DNA of 64,000 nt. Origin: Thermoanaerobaculia bacterium. Lineage in GTDB: Bacteria > Acidobacteriota > Thermoanaerobaculia > Multivoradales > J023. Below the pieces are notes generated by a model, which was given only the letters and a program-made list of their open reading frames with translations, ran no database searches and had not been told where the DNA came from. Shown piece by piece: positions 7,883-16,981 of the stretch (its first letter is position 1; each line of letters begins with the position of its first letter). A program made the translations under genes and the position numbers. The stretch spans positions 22,878 to 86,877 of the forward strand of contig JALCBJ010000022.1 of the NCBI GenBank assembly GCA_028066595.1, given 5' to 3'.

Positions 7883-8953
7883 ATGGACCCCATTTGCCAC
7901 ACCCTCGTCGGCGCGACGCTCGCCGGGACCCGTCTGGGCGACCGGTGCTGGGGCGCCAAGGCAACCCTGATCGTCGCGGCCAATCTTCCCGACGTCGATG
8001 TCGTGTCTCTCGCCTGGGGACAGAACGCCTCGATGGCCTGGCGACGCGGTTGGACACATGGAGTTTTGGCTCTCGCCGTAGCGCCCTTCCTCCTGGCCTG
8101 GCTCGTCGGCTGGTGGGGGCGCCGACGAGGTCGCGAAGTGAGTCAAAGCTGGCTGCTAGGTCTCTCGTACCTCGGATTCCTCACCCATCCCACCCTCGAT
8201 TGGCTCAACACGTACGGCATGCGCTGGCTCATGCCATTCGACGGCACCTGGTTCTATGGAGACGCGCTCTACATCGTCGATCCGTGGATGTGGCTGATCC
8301 CCGGAGCCGCCGCATTTCTGCGCTTCTCTCGAGGCCGCCGCGCTGTCGGTCTTTGGCTGGTCCTGGGTTTGCTTCTCAGCGTGCCGATTGTCGGGTTTGC
8401 GCCCGCCGAGGCACGTTGGCCGTGGCTGATCGCCTGTACCGTTCTCGTCGCGGTACGTGCACGTGGACCCTTGGCTCCCGCAACGGCACGCTCGTTGTGC
8501 GTCGTAGCGTTGGGCCTCGTAGTGGCCTACGCTGCCACCATGGCAGCGCAACAGCGTCTCACCCGCAACGAGCTCGTGGTCATGACCGGCAAGCGGCCGG
8601 CAGAGGTATTCGTCGGCCCCCTCCCCGGCCGCGTTACCTCCCGGGACGTTCTGCTGGCCGGACCTCACACGTATACGCCGGGAATCCATCACCTCAGCGA
8701 ACCCGAGCTCGAGACTCTCGATGCCATCGCGATCGAGTCGGATGACGTGCGTGTGCTCTCGGCCCTCCTCGCGCCCTGCGCTGAAGGGATAGCAAACTGG
8801 TTGCGCTATCCGTTCTTCCGCATCGAGGAGACCACCGATGGCGGAAGTCGCGTCCACCTATTGGACGCACGCTACGTGCGTTCGGTGCAACCGGGCTTCG
8901 GGATGTGGACCGTCGAATTCGACGCCGAAGGAAACGTCGTCAGCTGTCCCTGA
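7883..8953 (+). CDS. YdjM/YbcI-type membrane-bound metal-dependent hydrolase (DUF457)
   Basis: 356 residues. The N-terminus (MDPICHTLVGATLAG) and the repeated histidine/aspartate motifs 'LPDVDVVS', 'RRGWTHGVL', 'THPTLDWLNTYG' and 'DALYIVDPWMWL' are the hallmark of the membrane-embedded metal-dependent hydrolases related to E. coli YdjM. About five or six membrane helices lie in the first 220 residues; a soluble tail of about 130 residues follows. The natural substrate of this family is not established; LexA control is known in E. coli, but no LexA box was recognised here. Confidence 0.85.
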   Translation: MDPICHTLVGATLAGTRLGDRCWGAKATLIVAANLPDVDVVSLAWGQNASMAWRRGWTHGVLALAVAPFLLAWLVGWWGRRRGREVSQSWLLGLSYLGFLTHPTLDWLNTYGMRWLMPFDGTWFYGDALYIVDPWMWLIPGAAAFLRFSRGRRAVGLWLVLGLLLSVPIVGFAPAEARWPWLIACTVLVAVRARGPLAPATARSLCVVALGLVVAYAATMAAQQRLTRNELVVMTGKRPAEVFVGPLPGRVTSRDVLLAGPHTYTPGIHHLSEPELETLDAIAIESDDVRVLSALLAPCAEGIANWLRYPFFRIEETTDGGSRVHLLDARYVRSVQPGFGMWTVEFDAEGNVVSCP

Positions 8954-9054
8954 TCCGCCGATCCCGCCACTCTGGTCTGGTTTCGGCCCCTGGAGCCTCC
9001 GACGTTTCGCCAGCCCCCCTCGCTGGGCGCCAACGGCTGCCAATGCGTCGTTGG

Positions 9055-9840
9055 TTAGAAACCTCGCAGCCCGAGACGGGCTCCCACCTCGTCCGCGAGC
9101 TGGGAGAAGTCTTCCGCGGCTCGGGACTGAGGTGCGTAGCGAAAGATGTCTTGACAGTGACCGGGTGCCTCCAGCAAGCGGACATCTGTACGCACGATGG
9201 TAGAGAGAGCTTCTTCCGGGAACTGCGCCTTGAGCAGCTCGTCGACCTCGCGATAGAGACGAGTCCTCGCGTCGGCACGGCATTGCAAGACGCCGAAGAG
9301 CTCCAAGTCGGGATTCAGCCGCTGGCGCACCAAGCTCACCACACGGTCGAGGCCGGCGAGCGAACCCAAGGCCATCGCGCCCGACTCGATGACCACCAGG
9401 ACATCGCTGGCGGCTGCCAATGCCGAATGCATCAGCCAGCCGTGAGCGGGCGGTGTGTCGAGCAACACCACCGACCAGCGCTCCGGCAGAGCTCCGACCA
9501 CCCCCGCAAGAACCGTCTCTGACCCCGGCTCGCTCGACAGCAGCACCTCGGCCCGCGCTAGACCGCCACAGCCTGGGATCAGATCGAGGCCGGGGACCGA
9601 GGTCTCTTGCACCAGGTCGATGAGACCCGATTCACCGCGCAATGCGCCGAGCAGCCGGCTCTCCGGATCGGATCGCTCGAGCCACGAGGAGGCCGAGGCC
9701 TCGATCTGAGGGTCCAGGTCGATCAGGAGCACCCGTTCGCCTCGCTCCCTGAGCTTCCTGCAGAGACCGGCGGCCAGATTGACGGCTGTGGTCGTCTTGC
9801 CGACGCCGCCTTTCAGGTTGGTGATCGCGATGCGCCTCAT
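9055..9840 (-). CDS. Orphan ParA/MinD-type P-loop ATPase
   Basis: 261 residues from the ATG at 9840-9838. 'MRRIAITNLKGGVGKTTTAVNLAAGL' has the deviant Walker A of ParA/Soj proteins (the full KGGVGKTT), 'VLLIDLDPQ' is Walker A', and 'WSVVLLDTPPA' is Walker B. No N-terminal HTH and no ParB, parS array or flagellar/chemotaxis genes adjoin it, so it is not the chromosomal segregation ParA by context. Possible jobs are cargo positioning or a stand-alone regulator. It is divergent from the AhpD-like gene at 9976; their 135-bp spacer holds several palindromes. Confidence 0.88.
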   Translation of the reverse strand: MRRIAITNLKGGVGKTTTAVNLAAGLCRKLRERGERVLLIDLDPQIEASASSWLERSDPESRLLGALRGESGLIDLVQETSVPGLDLIPGCGGLARAEVLLSSEPGSETVLAGVVGALPERWSVVLLDTPPAHGWLMHSALAAASDVLVVIESGAMALGSLAGLDRVVSLVRQRLNPDLELFGVLQCRADARTRLYREVDELLKAQFPEEALSTIVRTDVRLLEAPGHCQDIFRYAPQSRAAEDFSQLADEVGARLGLRGF

Positions 9841-9860
9841 GGTGCCAAAGCGTACCAGTG

Positions 9861-9957
9861 ATCCGGATCCGATAAATCTGGTCCGGGAGTGAACCGGATC
9901 CGGAGCAACCGACGTATACAAAACATTCTTGACCAACCGGTCAACTACTCACTACAA
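9861..9957. promoter_or_regulatory. Divergent control region: paired CGGATCCG palindromes and a TTGACC-N4-GGTCAA site
   Basis: CGGATCCG occurs at 9864-9871 and inside CCGGATCCGG at 9894-9903, centres about 31 bp (three turns) apart. TTGACCAACCGGTCAA at 9929-9944 is a 6-bp-arm palindrome of the type bound by TetR-family repressors; its left arm doubles as a possible -35 for the AhpD-like gene, with a weak TACAAA -10 near 9953. No TetR gene is in the window, so the regulator is unknown. Confidence 0.5.
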
Positions 9958-9975
9958 ACACGTAAGGACATCACC

Positions 9976-10542
9976 ATGAGCCTGTTCGACGTTCACACTC
10001 TCGACTCCGTATCCGCGGACGGCCAGGAAGCTCTCCAAGCTGCACAAGGCAAGTTCGGTTTCGTACCCAATCTCATCGGCGTCATGGCCGAGGCACCCGC
10101 CCTCGCCAACGGCTATCTGTCCCTCGCCGGAATCTTCGGCAGCTCGTCTCTTTCGGCCCAGGAGCAGCAGGTCGTCCTCCTCGCCGTCAGCTATGTCAAC
10201 GACTGCCGCTACTGCGTGGCCGCCCACACCACCGTGGCCCAGGGTACCGGCCTATCTCGCGAGAACCTCGATGCCCTACGTTCCGGCGGCGACCTACCGG
10301 ATGCAAAGCAGAACGCCCTCGCCACGTTTTCCCGGGCACTGGTGGAAAGCAACGGCTGGGCTGGTGACGCTGCGGTACAGGCCTTTCTCGATGCGGGCTA
10401 CTCGCGGCAGAACGTTCTCGAGGTGGTCTTGGGGATCGGGGTCAAGACCCTGTCGAACTACACCAACCACCTCGCCGACACCCCCCTGGACGGAGCCTTC
10501 CAGGCCAACGCCTGGAACAAGGCGGAATCGGCGGCCGCCTGA
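9976..10542 (+). CDS. AhpD-like carboxymuconolactone decarboxylase family protein
   Basis: 188 residues from the ATG at 9976 (AAGGA eight bases upstream). The segment VNDCRYCVAAHTTVAQGTGL has the CxxCxxxH redox motif of AhpD-type alkylhydroperoxidase/CMD proteins, within an all-helical fold that normally forms trimers or hexamers. Expected function is a peroxide- or thiol-linked reductase activity in the cytoplasm. The gene stands alone with a strong hairpin after it and a TetR-type palindrome over its promoter, so stress-inducible expression is plausible. The canonical Glu-Cys-Cys-His relay of AhpD seems only partly retained. Confidence 0.9.
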   Translation: MSLFDVHTLDSVSADGQEALQAAQGKFGFVPNLIGVMAEAPALANGYLSLAGIFGSSSLSAQEQQVVLLAVSYVNDCRYCVAAHTTVAQGTGLSRENLDALRSGGDLPDAKQNALATFSRALVESNGWAGDAAVQAFLDAGYSRQNVLEVVLGIGVKTLSNYTNHLADTPLDGAFQANAWNKAESAAA

Positions 10543-10590
10543 CGGCACCGCGTCTCTGACGGACTCGACTAGATCCCGCCTCAAAGTGAA

Positions 10591-10618
10591 AAGGCTCCCC
10601 ACTACCGTGGGGAGCCTT
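10591..10618. terminator. Bidirectional hairpin between convergent genes
   Basis: AAGGCTCCCCAC (10591-10602), loop TACC, GTGGGGAGCCTT (10607-10618): a perfect 12-bp GC-rich stem between the AhpD-like gene and the convergent barrel gene. There is no long T-run, but the stem strength and position make it a convincing shared terminator. Confidence 0.85.
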
Positions 10619-10664
10619 CCGGGCCCCGAAGGCCCATGACGACCGTGTCGTCTACCGGATCGGA

Positions 10665-12569
10665 CTACTTCTCCAAGAAGATCTCGACGCTACGGCCGCT
10701 ACCGTCCTCGGCCTTGCAGGCCGGCGCCAGCTCGTAGCGATCCGGGGTGATGTCCTTGAAGAACGGATAGGCCGCTTGCGCTCGGAGGAAACCGGCGATC
10801 CTCGCGGCCCGCTCCTCTGCTGTGCAGTGTGCCTCGTCGGAGGTCTCGCGACCCGCGACACAGGCGGTGAACTCAGGGCACATTCGCATGAAGTTCACCA
10901 GGTCGCACAACGGCGTCTTCTTCTCGTTCTCGTCGGTGGGTAGCTGGATCACCGGAATGTCCGTCTGATCCTTCGCATATCCGTCCACCAGTTGTGTCCA
11001 GGTCGCCGAGTCACAGCTCCATTCCGTCTTGTTGGAGTAGCGGCCGCACTTGGCGTACTCGCCCAGGATCGGCTCGTCGACACACGGACGCGGCGGGCCC
11101 ACGAAGGTGGCTACGCAGGTCCTGTCACCGTCGAGAGTCACCGAAGTCGACGGATCGGCTCCGGAGCAATCGACGCTCCAGCCACCGAACGTCGAGTCTG
11201 CACCCGGCGCGGCGGTGAGGTCGATCTTCGTTCCGACGTCGTAGGTCTCCTTGCACTTGCCGTCGCAGGTCTTGCCGTCGAAGCCGACGGAGCCAGTGCC
11301 CTTGTCGTCACCATCCGGATGGGTCTTCCCCACCACCTCGACGGTCAAGTCGTAGAGCTTGATGAACGTCGCGGTGCAGGCCTTGTCGTCGTCGAGCGTG
11401 ATCGTCACGCTGTCGCCCATGCCCGCACAGTCACCACCCCACTTGTCGAATCGGGAGCCAGGATCGGGCGTCGCCGTCAGGGTGACGGTGCCACCGCAGT
11501 AGTAGCTGCTGGTGCAGATGCTGCCGCAGTCGAGCCGGCCCTCCGATCCGCGGACGGTGCCGGTACCCGATCCGTCCTTGGTCACGGCCAGCTCATAGCG
11601 ATTCTTCGGCGCATAGCTGACACCCAGCAGGCCGCCGATCGGCGTGTAGTCGAAGTTCGTGTCGGACAGGTCAACGCGCAAGGCGGCGTTGAACGCCCAG
11701 TCCGGATTGTTGAAGTGGAAACGGCCGCCAGAGGCGATATCTGCCGCATCGTGCTCACCGTTGGAATCGGTGTACAAGATGCCCGACAGCTCGGTGATCC
11801 AGTCGAACTTCTCGTTGATCTGCCGCTCGTAGCCTATGCCGACGTTGATCTGGTCGGAGACCCTACCGAGAGCGGAATTAGGCACCAGGGAGCCGTCTTC
11901 GCCCGGGCTGGAAGTGGCGGCCACGTCCGGGTCGCCCGGCGCGAAGTAGCCGATGTTGAACACCCAGCCAGCCTGGTTGTTGTACACGAAATCGAGACCC
12001 AGGCCGACTTCGCCGGTGGCGACGGCCTCGTCATCGTCGCCCGTGGGAGCGTCGACATAGGCATGAAGGGCCGTTGCATAGGTGTCGGTGCGTGCCAGCT
12101 GGAACTTGGCGCCCAGACGCAGATCGCCGATACCACTTTGATCGATACGGCCACGGAACAGTTGGCCGTTGAGAATCGCGGCTCCGAGCAGTCCGTCGTT
12201 GGTTTCCTCGCCGTCGTACTGCCAGTACGGCAGCATGACGGAGAACTCGACCTTGTCGGTAATGCCGTAGCCGATTGCCAAGCTGAGCCGCTCGACGTCC
12301 ATGTCCCAATCGGTCCATAGCGGGTCGTACTCGTGGGTCACGGGATCGGCCTGCACGCGGCGGTCCCACTTGTTGTAGTAGAGCGAGAACGCCCACTGTC
12401 CCTTGCACAGAGCCTCGCCGTAGATCAGATTGAAGAGGCCCTTCTGACCGCAAGCCGCCGTAGCAGCTTGGCCATCCTCGGCGAGCGCCATACCGGGCGT
12501 CACCAGCAAACTCAGACAGCTCGCGAGCAGCAAGACGATGAGATGTCGTTTCGAGAACTCGAGAATCAT
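10665..12569 (-). CDS. Outer-membrane beta-barrel protein with Cys-rich extracellular repeats and OmpA-like tail
   Basis: 634 residues from the ATG at 12569 (strong GGAGGAG upstream). Residues 1-31 are a signal peptide ending at A-L-A. About 45-345 read as alternating-strand barrel ('VEFSVMLPYWQYDG', 'DLRLGAKFQLARTDTYATAL') like phenol-degradation-type porins. Then come two or three ~75-residue repeats of the InlB-B/'bacterial repeat' kind ('TLTATPDPGSRFDKWGGDCAG', with trailing 'CTATF' and 'CVATF'), each carrying paired cysteines. The last ~100 residues end 'SGRSVEIFLEK', matching the closing strand of an OmpA C-terminal peptidoglycan-binding domain. It would anchor the envelope and display Cys-stabilised loops. 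Confidence 0.75.
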   Translation of the reverse strand: MILEFSKRHLIVLLLASCLSLLVTPGMALAEDGQAATAACGQKGLFNLIYGEALCKGQWAFSLYYNKWDRRVQADPVTHEYDPLWTDWDMDVERLSLAIGYGITDKVEFSVMLPYWQYDGEETNDGLLGAAILNGQLFRGRIDQSGIGDLRLGAKFQLARTDTYATALHAYVDAPTGDDDEAVATGEVGLGLDFVYNNQAGWVFNIGYFAPGDPDVAATSSPGEDGSLVPNSALGRVSDQINVGIGYERQINEKFDWITELSGILYTDSNGEHDAADIASGGRFHFNNPDWAFNAALRVDLSDTNFDYTPIGGLLGVSYAPKNRYELAVTKDGSGTGTVRGSEGRLDCGSICTSSYYCGGTVTLTATPDPGSRFDKWGGDCAGMGDSVTITLDDDKACTATFIKLYDLTVEVVGKTHPDGDDKGTGSVGFDGKTCDGKCKETYDVGTKIDLTAAPGADSTFGGWSVDCSGADPSTSVTLDGDRTCVATFVGPPRPCVDEPILGEYAKCGRYSNKTEWSCDSATWTQLVDGYAKDQTDIPVIQLPTDENEKKTPLCDLVNFMRMCPEFTACVAGRETSDEAHCTAEERAARIAGFLRAQAAYPFFKDITPDRYELAPACKAEDGSGRSVEIFLEK

Positions 12570-12719
12570 TTTGTCTCCTCCGGCTCCCGGTCGCCGGCCC
12601 GACGACCTGGGATTCATCCGGCTCCTATGTAGACCAACGGGGGGAAAGGTCCTCACCGATGTGTGGGAAAAGCGGGTCCCTGATACTCATGGTAGCACCT
12701 CTGTTGAATTCCAGTGCCT

Positions 12720-14387
12720 TCACGGCTCGACCAGCACGAACTCTCGCCGCCGAATCGATCGGCCACACCAATCGTCCAGACCGCGATGCCATTCGGCGAA
12801 GGCTCTCGATGTCGCTTCGACAGCTAAAGAGGCTATCTGAACCTGGCCCGAGCTGACCACACACTTTCCAGTGCTTGGTGAGTCTCCGGTGAGAGTGGAG
12901 GACGCCGAGATCCGCGCCGGTAACGCCGTCGACTGCGAAGGCGGGCCCCCCGTCGACTCCCAGACTCTGACGCTGCCGCGTCCGGACGCGGGGTCTTCGA
13001 AGGTCCGCAGAAGTCGCCATTCAGGTGGTCCCAGTTGTTGCAGGATCGGAAATCTGCCGTGAAAGAGCGACGGATCGACAACATAGCTGGGTCCAACCCG
13101 CCGCAGCGCCTCTGCGGCACCATGCCGGGCCGCAACCGGTGACACCAACCCAACCAGGTCGAGTACGGTGTGCCGCGGCGCGAAGTACCCCGCCACGCCG
13201 ATCTCTACCATGGCCACGGTCCCGGGTTCGGTTTCTTGCGACAGGAATTCGCCGACCTGCCGGTAGATGCGCCAACGTGGATCGGGCGGTTCTCCGAAGC
13301 CGGCAACCAGAAACGTCACCGACGTCCACAGGATCGGTGCCATCAAGACGACAGTCACTGCCGATCTCGTCGGGGTCCGTCGAGCCAAGGCGTTGGCCAC
13401 ACTCATGCAGCCCCAGGCCGCCCACGCCAGAAGCAAAGTCACGGTCATGACGTGGTACCACGGCGAGAAGGGAACCCGAATGCTCCGATAGAAGATCTCC
13501 ACCGCCACCACCCAACCGACTGCGGTGGCCACCAGTGGATGCCGCCAAACACCGCTGCGAACCAGCACGACCAGCCCCACCAACGCGGCGAGGAGCAACG
13601 CGACGGCACCGACTCTGCCGAAGTCCCGTACCAGCCAGCTCCATTCCGCGGCGCCATAGGAAGCCGTCGATCGGTCGGCGAATTCGCCTTGCTTGCCCTC
13701 CAGGGTTTGGGGCAGCGGAGAGCCGTAGTAGGCGGTGACCGCCAGTACGGTCAGGCCAGCGGGCAACGTACCCATCAAGTACTTCCAGGGAAATCGGCGT
13801 CCCCGAATCCACAGTGCGAGCCCGAGGCCACCGCAGATCAAGACGGCGTCGAAGCGAAATGACGCCGCCAAGCCGGCCAGTAGACCGCCCGACAACATGC
13901 GACCCCTGCCGAGGCTCAACGCGCTCGCCAGGCAGGCTGCACCCAGAACCGGCAACGTTTCGGCTCCGAGTAGCTCGACGTGCCAACGTGCCACGAGCAA
14001 CGAGACACCCCAGAGCACGATCCACCCAACGGGCGGACGCTGAGGAGGCTTCAACAGCCACGGGGACAGCGCAGCGGCGACGAGACCTCCGAGACCGAGG
14101 ATCGTTCCCCAAGCGACAGGCGTCCCAAACAGCTTGCTCAGGATGCCCAGCACGAACGCGTAGCCAGGGGCGGTCGTACCCAGGACCCGCTCGTCGGGGT
14201 TGTACACAAGCCCGTCGCCCTCGGCCAGATGGAGAGAGTAGCGGTACGTGATGTAGGCGTCGTCGTAGGAAAAGCCCCAGAAAGCCCAGGCTACACAAGA
14301 GGCCACGCCGAGAATCAACACGATCCACACCACCTGTCGTCCGGCCGACGCACCCTCGCGGGCCCCCGCTGCAGAAGCTTTCCCCAT
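12720..14387 (-). CDS. Polytopic membrane glycosyltransferase-like protein (GT-C type)
   Basis: 555 residues with about 10-11 membrane helices followed by a soluble C-terminal region of roughly 150 residues. 'FSYDDAYITYRYSLHLAEGDG' just after the first helix contains the Asp-Asp of GT-C (GT39/PMT-like, ArnT-like) enzymes that use polyprenyl-phosphate sugars, and 'GLVYNPDERVLGTTAPGYAF' follows as in bacterial 'LPS glycosyltransferase' relatives. Expected site is the inner membrane with the active site facing the periplasm. It is divergent from the YheT-type hydrolase (17-bp gap). The acceptor substrate is unknown. Confidence 0.75.
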   Translation of the reverse strand: MGKASAAGAREGASAGRQVVWIVLILGVASCVAWAFWGFSYDDAYITYRYSLHLAEGDGLVYNPDERVLGTTAPGYAFVLGILSKLFGTPVAWGTILGLGGLVAAALSPWLLKPPQRPPVGWIVLWGVSLLVARWHVELLGAETLPVLGAACLASALSLGRGRMLSGGLLAGLAASFRFDAVLICGGLGLALWIRGRRFPWKYLMGTLPAGLTVLAVTAYYGSPLPQTLEGKQGEFADRSTASYGAAEWSWLVRDFGRVGAVALLLAALVGLVVLVRSGVWRHPLVATAVGWVVAVEIFYRSIRVPFSPWYHVMTVTLLLAWAAWGCMSVANALARRTPTRSAVTVVLMAPILWTSVTFLVAGFGEPPDPRWRIYRQVGEFLSQETEPGTVAMVEIGVAGYFAPRHTVLDLVGLVSPVAARHGAAEALRRVGPSYVVDPSLFHGRFPILQQLGPPEWRLLRTFEDPASGRGSVRVWESTGGPPSQSTALPARISASSTLTGDSPSTGKCVVSSGQVQIASLAVEATSRAFAEWHRGLDDWCGRSIRRREFVLVEP

Positions 14388-14404
14388 CGCCGGAGCAGAC
14401 TACA

Positions 14405-15421
14405 ATGCCAGCGATGAGCGAGCAGCCCTACTCGCCCGGGCGCCCGATCGGTCCCCGGGTCGCAGGACATTTCCATACGGTATTGCCCGCCCTGCGCCAT
14501 CGAATCGTTCCGCAACGCTCTCCCGAATGGGAGCCCTGGTCTTGCACCTATGATGACCCCGACTCGGGGCACATCTCACTGTCAGGAGCCCTGAGCGATG
14601 GATCAACCGACAGCGACAGGCTGCTGATCCTGGTTCACGGGCTCGGGGGCTCGATCGAGAGTCACTACATGGCGCCAGCCGCCCGTGCTGCTGTCGACCT
14701 CGGCCTCGCCTGCCTGCGCCTCAACCTGCGGGGAGCAGATCGTCAGCCGACCGATCTCTACCATGCAGGCCTCACACTCGATCTGCACCAGGCATTGCAC
14801 AGCTCGGAGCTCGCGGGATTTCGGCGCATCTACGTGATGGGCTTCTCGCTCGGCGGCCATGTGACACTGAAGTTCGGAATCGAAGAGAAGGACGAGCGCG
14901 TAGGTGCGGTCGCCGCCGTCTGCTCACCTCTCGATCTGCGCGCGACCGTCCGAGACTTCGACGCTCTGCCACGTTATCCGTACCGGGAATACATCGTGGG
15001 TGGAGTCAAGAACAAGGTCTTGCACATCCTCGCCCATCGAGACGACCTGCCCGGCGAGTTGGACGCGGCTCAGATCCGGGGCGTGAACAAGCTACGCGAC
15101 TTCGATGCGGCAACCGTCGTCCCCCGATTCGGTTTCGACGACACGGATCACTACTACGAGAGTCAGAGCGTGGTCCACCGCCTTCACGAGCTCCGACGCC
15201 CCGCGCTGCTGCTGGCGGCCAAAGAAGATCCGATGATCTCGGCGCGTTCCGTGCGATCGGGCCTCGCCAGCGGCTCGGGAAACCTCGAGGTGGTGTGGAG
15301 TGAACGTGGCGGGCACGTGGCGTTCCCTAACGACCTCGACCTGCGGCACCGGCTGGGTCTCGGAGACCAGGCGCCCAGGAGTCTCGAAGGGCAGATCATC
15401 GCCTGGCTACTTCAGCAGTGA
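14405..15421 (+). CDS. YheT-like alpha/beta hydrolase
   Basis: 338 residues. 'LLILVHGLGGSIESHY' is the oxyanion strand-loop, 'VMGFSLGGHVTLKFG' (Ser148) the nucleophile elbow, 'LLAAKEDPMI' the acid strand and 'SERGGHVAFP' the catalytic-histidine loop, in the order seen in E. coli YheT-type esterases. It acts in the cytoplasm or at the membrane on an unknown lipid or ester substrate. It begins a plus-strand run with the PlsC-like acyltransferase (97 bases downstream) and GlpK, which suggests a lipid-metabolism role, inferred from context only. Confidence 0.85.
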   Translation: MPAMSEQPYSPGRPIGPRVAGHFHTVLPALRHRIVPQRSPEWEPWSCTYDDPDSGHISLSGALSDGSTDSDRLLILVHGLGGSIESHYMAPAARAAVDLGLACLRLNLRGADRQPTDLYHAGLTLDLHQALHSSELAGFRRIYVMGFSLGGHVTLKFGIEEKDERVGAVAAVCSPLDLRATVRDFDALPRYPYREYIVGGVKNKVLHILAHRDDLPGELDAAQIRGVNKLRDFDAATVVPRFGFDDTDHYYESQSVVHRLHELRRPALLLAAKEDPMISARSVRSGLASGSGNLEVVWSERGGHVAFPNDLDLRHRLGLGDQAPRSLEGQIIAWLLQQ

Positions 15422-15517
15422 GGTTCAGGCGACGCACGCAGCCCCTGATCGGTAGAATCGCTCGGTCCGCATCTCATCAGCACACGCCGATCTTCGAAAG
15501 GAGTCATCCCGGAGGAC

Positions 15518-16981
15518 ATGACCTGGTCCCAGACGATCTGGCGTCGCGTCTGCCAGTTCATGGTACGCATCTTCTACCGTCGCTTCGAAGCGGTAGGCAC
15601 GGATGATCTCCCCGCAGATGGCCCGATCATCCTCTGCGCGAATCACGTCAACGCCTTGGTGGACGCTCTCGTGATCCAGGCCGCCTGTCCGAGACCGATC
15701 CACCCGATCGCTCGCTCCGGCCTGTTCCGCAACCCGCTGTTGCGCCCGATCCTGTCGTTCATTCAAGCGGTACCAATCTATCGGCGCCATCAACCGCGAG
15801 CCGACGCCGGCCCGATCCGCAAGATGATCGACCAACATCAAGCTCGGCGTGGCGATCGCAACGAGGGCAGCTTCAGCAAGCTGTACGAGCTCCTGGACGA
15901 AGGTAGGGTCATCTTGATCTTTCCGGAGGGTCAGAGTCATTCCGACCCCAGTCTGCGTCCGCTCAAGACGGGAGCGGCACGCTTGGCCTTGGGTCATTTC
16001 GAGCGCACGGGCGAGCCGGCGCCGGTCGTCCCGATCGGTCTCTTGTTCACTGCCAAAGGGCGGTTCCGCGCAGGCGCGTTGGTGCAGGTCGGAGAGCCTG
16101 TGACCTTCGTTCCGCAGACCGAAGAAGATCCCGAGGCGCAAGTACGTCGCTACACCGAGGACATCGACGGTGCCCTCAAGCAGGTGACCCTGAACATGGA
16201 GTCCTGGGAAGACAAAGCGTTGATGGACGTGCTGCAACGGTATTTCCATCCGAGTCTCACCGTTCCATCGGAATCCGGCAATGAAGAGCCGCTGGGCGAG
16301 CAACCGACCCTCAGCAGACGGTTTCTCTCCTATCAACGAATCCTTCACGTCCGTGAGACGCTGCGCCCCACCTGTCCGGAGCGGGTCGAACGGCTACGCC
16401 ATGATCTGGCACGCTTCGAACGGCTTTGTGCTCGCTACGGGGTGCGCGACTATCACCTGGAGCTCAACTACACTCCGCGAACCGTCGGCCTTTGGCTCCT
16501 CCGCAATCTGCTCTTTGCACTCTTCGTCGTACCACTGGGTCTCTGGGGCCTGCTCAACTCGGGTATCCCTTACTACCTGGCACGCAAGGCGTCACAGCTT
16601 TCGGCACGTGCTCGCGATCACTACGATACGGCCGGAATGTTGTGGGGTCTCTTCTTCTTTCTCCTCTTCTGGGGCGCACAGACCGCGTTCGTCTTTTTCA
16701 CCTGGGGATCGTGGCCAGCGGTTGCGTACGGTGCGTCACTGGGCGTCACCGCGGGGGTCAGTCTCAAGCTGGGACGTGAGCGGCGCCGGATTCTCGATGA
16801 ATCACGCGTCTTCTGGCTCTTCGTCTTGCGCAGGAACGTGAAGGAACATCTTCGAGATCGGCGAGACGACCTCGAGGTCGAAGTGGAGGAGCTCGCTCAG
16901 ATGGCACGCCAACTCGAACGAGAATCCCGCGCGGCGGTGGACCCGACCGCGCCAGCCTCGAAGGAAGCTACAAGTGCCTAG
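15518..16981 (+). CDS. PlsC-type glycerophosphate acyltransferase with C-terminal membrane domain
   Basis: 487 residues. '[16 protein letters not shown]' contains the His-Asp acyltransferase block (HxxxxxD, as in the GPAT-like 'NHPN-LVD' branch), and '[26 protein letters not shown]' is the FPEG block. The catalytic domain ends near residue 225; a long C-terminal part has two or three membrane helices (about 320-410) and a charged tail. It should acylate glycerol-3-phosphate or lysophosphatidate at the inner membrane. Its last eight bases overlap the GTG of glpK, so glycerol phosphorylation and acylation appear to be coupled in one transcript. Confidence 0.85.
   Translation: MTWSQTIWRRVCQFMVRIFYRRFEAVGTDDLPADGPIILCANHVNALVDALVIQAACPRPIHPIARSGLFRNPLLRPILSFIQAVPIYRRHQPRADAGPIRKMIDQHQARRGDRNEGSFSKLYELLDEGRVILIFPEGQSHSDPSLRPLKTGAARLALGHFERTGEPAPVVPIGLLFTAKGRFRAGALVQVGEPVTFVPQTEEDPEAQVRRYTEDIDGALKQVTLNMESWEDKALMDVLQRYFHPSLTVPSESGNEEPLGEQPTLSRRFLSYQRILHVRETLRPTCPERVERLRHDLARFERLCARYGVRDYHLELNYTPRTVGLWLLRNLLFALFVVPLGLWGLLNSGIPYYLARKASQLSARARDHYDTAGMLWGLFFFLLFWGAQTAFVFFTWGSWPAVAYGASLGVTAGVSLKLGRERRRILDESRVFWLFVLRRNVKEHLRDRRDDLEVEVEELAQMARQLERESRAAVDPTAPASKEATSA

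Noticed and set aside
9055..9840. Chromosomal or plasmid partition locus
   Set aside because: A ParA-like ATPase is present, but there is no ParB and no parS-like repeat; the nearby palindromes do not match parS.
10992..12320. A 442-codon open frame on the plus strand opposite the barrel gene
   Set aside because: The opposite strand encodes a coherent signal peptide, barrel, repeats and OmpA-like end. The antisense frame is a GC-bias shadow with no family resemblance.
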